From an uncultured Phocaeicola sp. (lineage in GTDB: Bacteria; Bacteroidota; Bacteroidia; Bacteroidales; Bacteroidaceae), in the NCBI GenBank assembly GCA_958434805.1, contig CAUBDX010000059.1, forward strand, positions 1 to 5,516: a stretch of 5,516 bases of DNA, read 5' to 3'. The notes beneath the pieces are model-generated. The model saw nothing but the letters and a program-made list of their open reading frames with translations, was not told the origin of the DNA and did no database searches. Positions 4,561-5,516 of this stretch are shown piece by piece. Positions within the stretch are counted from its first letter, which is position 1. The number at the start of each line of letters is the position of its first letter. The position numbers and the translations under genes were made by a program.

Positions 4561-5034
4561 ATGAGATTCATCAATCTTATCGTCGTCCATTGTTCCGCCA
4601 CCCGCTGCGACCGCTGCTATACGGAGCACGACTTGACTACAGACCACCTGCGCCGGGGCTTCTCCGGCGCAGGTTATCATTTTTATATCCGCAAGAACGG
4701 TGACATCAAGTCCCTGCGTCCCTTGTCCCTGCCTGGTGCCCATGTCCGGGGTTGGAATGCAGGTAGCATCGGTGTCTGCTACGAAGGCGGTCTTGACGAG
4801 TGCGGTCGCCCTGCCGATACACGCACCCTTTTTCAAAAGCACTCCCTGCGTGTGCTTGTGTTGCTGCTGCTGAAGGATTATCCCGGTTCCCGGCTTTGCG
4901 GTCACCGCGACCTGAGCCCCGACCTGAACCATAACGGGGAGATAGAGCCGGAAGAGTGGGTGAAACAATGTCCCTGCTTTGATGCGGCGACTATACTGAC
5001 AGAACCGCCACCACCCAATCCGGCATGCTTATAA
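4561..5034 (+). CDS. N-acetylmuramoyl-L-alanine amidase (Amidase_2 / T7-lysozyme type)
   Basis: 157 residues, one catalytic domain and no linker or wall-binding module. It should cut the bond between N-acetylmuramic acid and the L-Ala of the peptidoglycan stem. Zinc ligands, by analogy with T7 lysozyme: His10 (IVVHCSAT), His115 (GHRDLSP) and Cys137 (KQCPCFDA). Tyr39 (GAGYHFYI) and Lys135 occupy the places of the catalytic Tyr46 and Lys128. GAHVRGWNAGSIGVCYEGG (59-77) is the usual substrate-side block. Residues 121-132 (DLNHNGEIEPEE) have the spacing of an EF-hand calcium loop and sit between two zinc ligands. There is no signal peptide: the N-terminus is the first strand, as in phage endolysins, so export would need help or lysis. 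The smalltalk gene upstream could supply that. A Pro-rich tail ends the protein. Confidence 0.93.
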   Translation: MRFINLIVVHCSATRCDRCYTEHDLTTDHLRRGFSGAGYHFYIRKNGDIKSLRPLSLPGAHVRGWNAGSIGVCYEGGLDECGRPADTRTLFQKHSLRVLVLLLLKDYPGSRLCGHRDLSPDLNHNGEIEPEEWVKQCPCFDAATILTEPPPPNPACL

Positions 5035-5055
5035 AATGTTTTTATTCTCTTTCTT

Positions 5056-5074
5056 CGTGCTCTTCGCGCGCACG
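5056..5074 (+). terminator. possible weak terminator after the amidase
   Basis: CGTGC (5056-5060) pairs with GCACG (5070-5074) around a 9-nt loop, 22 bp after the amidase stop. No T-run follows directly; the next bases are alternating TA and then a T/C-rich stretch. Short stem and poor tail make this a tentative call. Confidence 0.25.
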
Positions 5075-5199
5075 TATATATATAATGTATAGTTATTTTC
5101 TCTCTTTTTCCTTTCTTCAAAATTGTTCATGCGAAATGCATTTATGAATCAGTAAGTTACAAAAAAGTTTCATTTTTATTAAAAAAAATGATAGATATG

Positions 5200-5231
5200 T
5201 TTGGCTTGTATTGTTAAATCCTATACCTTTG
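5200..5231 (+). promoter_or_regulatory. tandem promoter P1
   Basis: TTTG (5200-5203), 20-bp spacing, TACCTTTG (5224-5231): both halves match the Bacteroides consensus. It is preceded by long A and T runs at 5161-5188, an UP-element-like stretch. The initial transcribed sequence is C-rich (GCACCCGC). No ORF follows within the window, so it transcribes through P2 and P3 to something beyond 5516. Confidence 0.7.
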
Positions 5232-5338
5232 CACCCGCTTTCCAAGAGAAGGAAAGTGGTAAGATTGAAATACTGAAACAGAAGTGTGGAAGGTGACACA
5301 GAGAAATAAAAAGAGATAAAAATATTTTTCGAAAAACA

Positions 5339-5371
5339 TTTGGAACTTATTAATAATTCTCCTTATTTTTG
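5339..5371 (+). promoter_or_regulatory. tandem promoter P2
   Basis: TTTG (5339-5342), 21-bp spacing, TATTTTTG (5364-5371), a full TAnnTTTG match. The upstream A/T-rich block TTTTTCGAAAAACATTTGGAA resembles the one before P3. The start region GCAGTCCG parallels GCACCCG at P1. The P1 and P2 -7 elements are 140 bp apart. Confidence 0.65.
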
Positions 5372-5385
5372 CAGTCCGACTCGCA

Positions 5386-5435
5386 AAGAAAAAGAACTTT
5401 TCTTGTTTTGCTTTTCTTATCCTTGTTTAAAGGAT
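5386..5435 (+). other. two small leader hairpins between P2 and P3
   Basis: AAGAAAA (5386-5392) pairs with TTTTCTT (5398-5404) over a 5-nt loop, and ATCCTT (5419-5424) pairs with AAGGAT (5430-5435) over GTTTA. Both lie in the transcript from P2. They may be leader structures such as processing or antitermination sites of a stable-RNA operon, but A/T-rich DNA gives such stems easily. Confidence 0.3.
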
Positions 5436-5481
5436 TTGAAAATACAGGAAAGAGAAAAAATAAAAAAAACTTCCGAAAATA

Positions 5482-5514
5482 TTTGGAAGATATGCTTTAA
5501 AGTTCTTACCTTTG
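5482..5514 (+). promoter_or_regulatory. tandem promoter P3 at the window edge
   Basis: TTTG (5482-5485), 21-bp spacing, TACCTTTG (5507-5514): full consensus. The -33 element is embedded in an imperfect palindrome at 5470-5489 (CTTCC...GGAAG around AAAATATTT). Transcription would start just beyond the window end. With P1 and P2 it forms a triple promoter with -7 elements spaced 140 and 143 bp, typical in form of rRNA or other highly expressed operons. Confidence 0.7.
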
Positions 5515-5516
5515 CA

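Noticed and set aside
5117..5299. Minus-strand 60-residue ORF in the 3' intergenic region
   Set aside because: A/T-rich low-complexity translation overlapping promoter P1; no family features.

Overview
The window looks like a Bacteroides (Bacteroidales) chromosome. The promoters fit the Bacteroides primary-sigma consensus (TTTG about 20 bp upstream of TAnnTTTG). Start codons follow A/T-rich leaders without clear Shine-Dalgarno sites. The protein set (DUF4248, an HU-related protein with a Gly/Ser tail, a 'smalltalk' mini-protein and an Amidase_2 enzyme) is typical of that group. All genes that can be supported lie on the + strand.

Layout. Positions 1-900 are a decayed or accessory flank. They hold an operator-like palindrome, a weak promoter, a 13-bp inverted repeat, an unrecognised coiled-coil ORF (219-656), and a remnant of a HigA-type antitoxin (about 650-773) whose 5' part is missing and whose 3' end is frameshifted; a terminator-like hairpin follows. 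Positions 915-5034 are a compact cassette. Its order is a DUF4248 gene (976-1278), a probable winged-helix helicase loader (1466-2122), a DnaB-type replicative helicase overlapping the loader (2106-3491), a terminator, an HU-family protein with its own promoter (3744-4256), a 7-bp tandem repeat array in two orientations (4267-4409), the 33-residue smalltalk protein (4413-4514), a second short 7-bp array (4529-4556), and an N-acetylmuramoyl-L-alanine amidase (4561-5034). Positions 5035-5516 carry no gene. They hold three tandem Bacteroides-type promoters about 140 bp apart that point out of the window, as expected upstream of an rRNA operon or another very strongly expressed unit.

How the genes may work together. 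Loader plus helicase is a phage- or plasmid-like replication module. HU is a DNA-architecture protein. A tiny membrane-segment protein next to a leaderless endolysin-like amidase resembles a phage lysis pair. The cassette reads as a reduced, possibly domesticated phage-like replication-plus-lysis island. No integrase, capsid, terminase or portal gene is present, so this is inference. Three points deserve most attention: the heptamer arrays placed just before two start codons, the EF-hand-like loop inside the amidase zinc site, and the small-TM/amidase pair.
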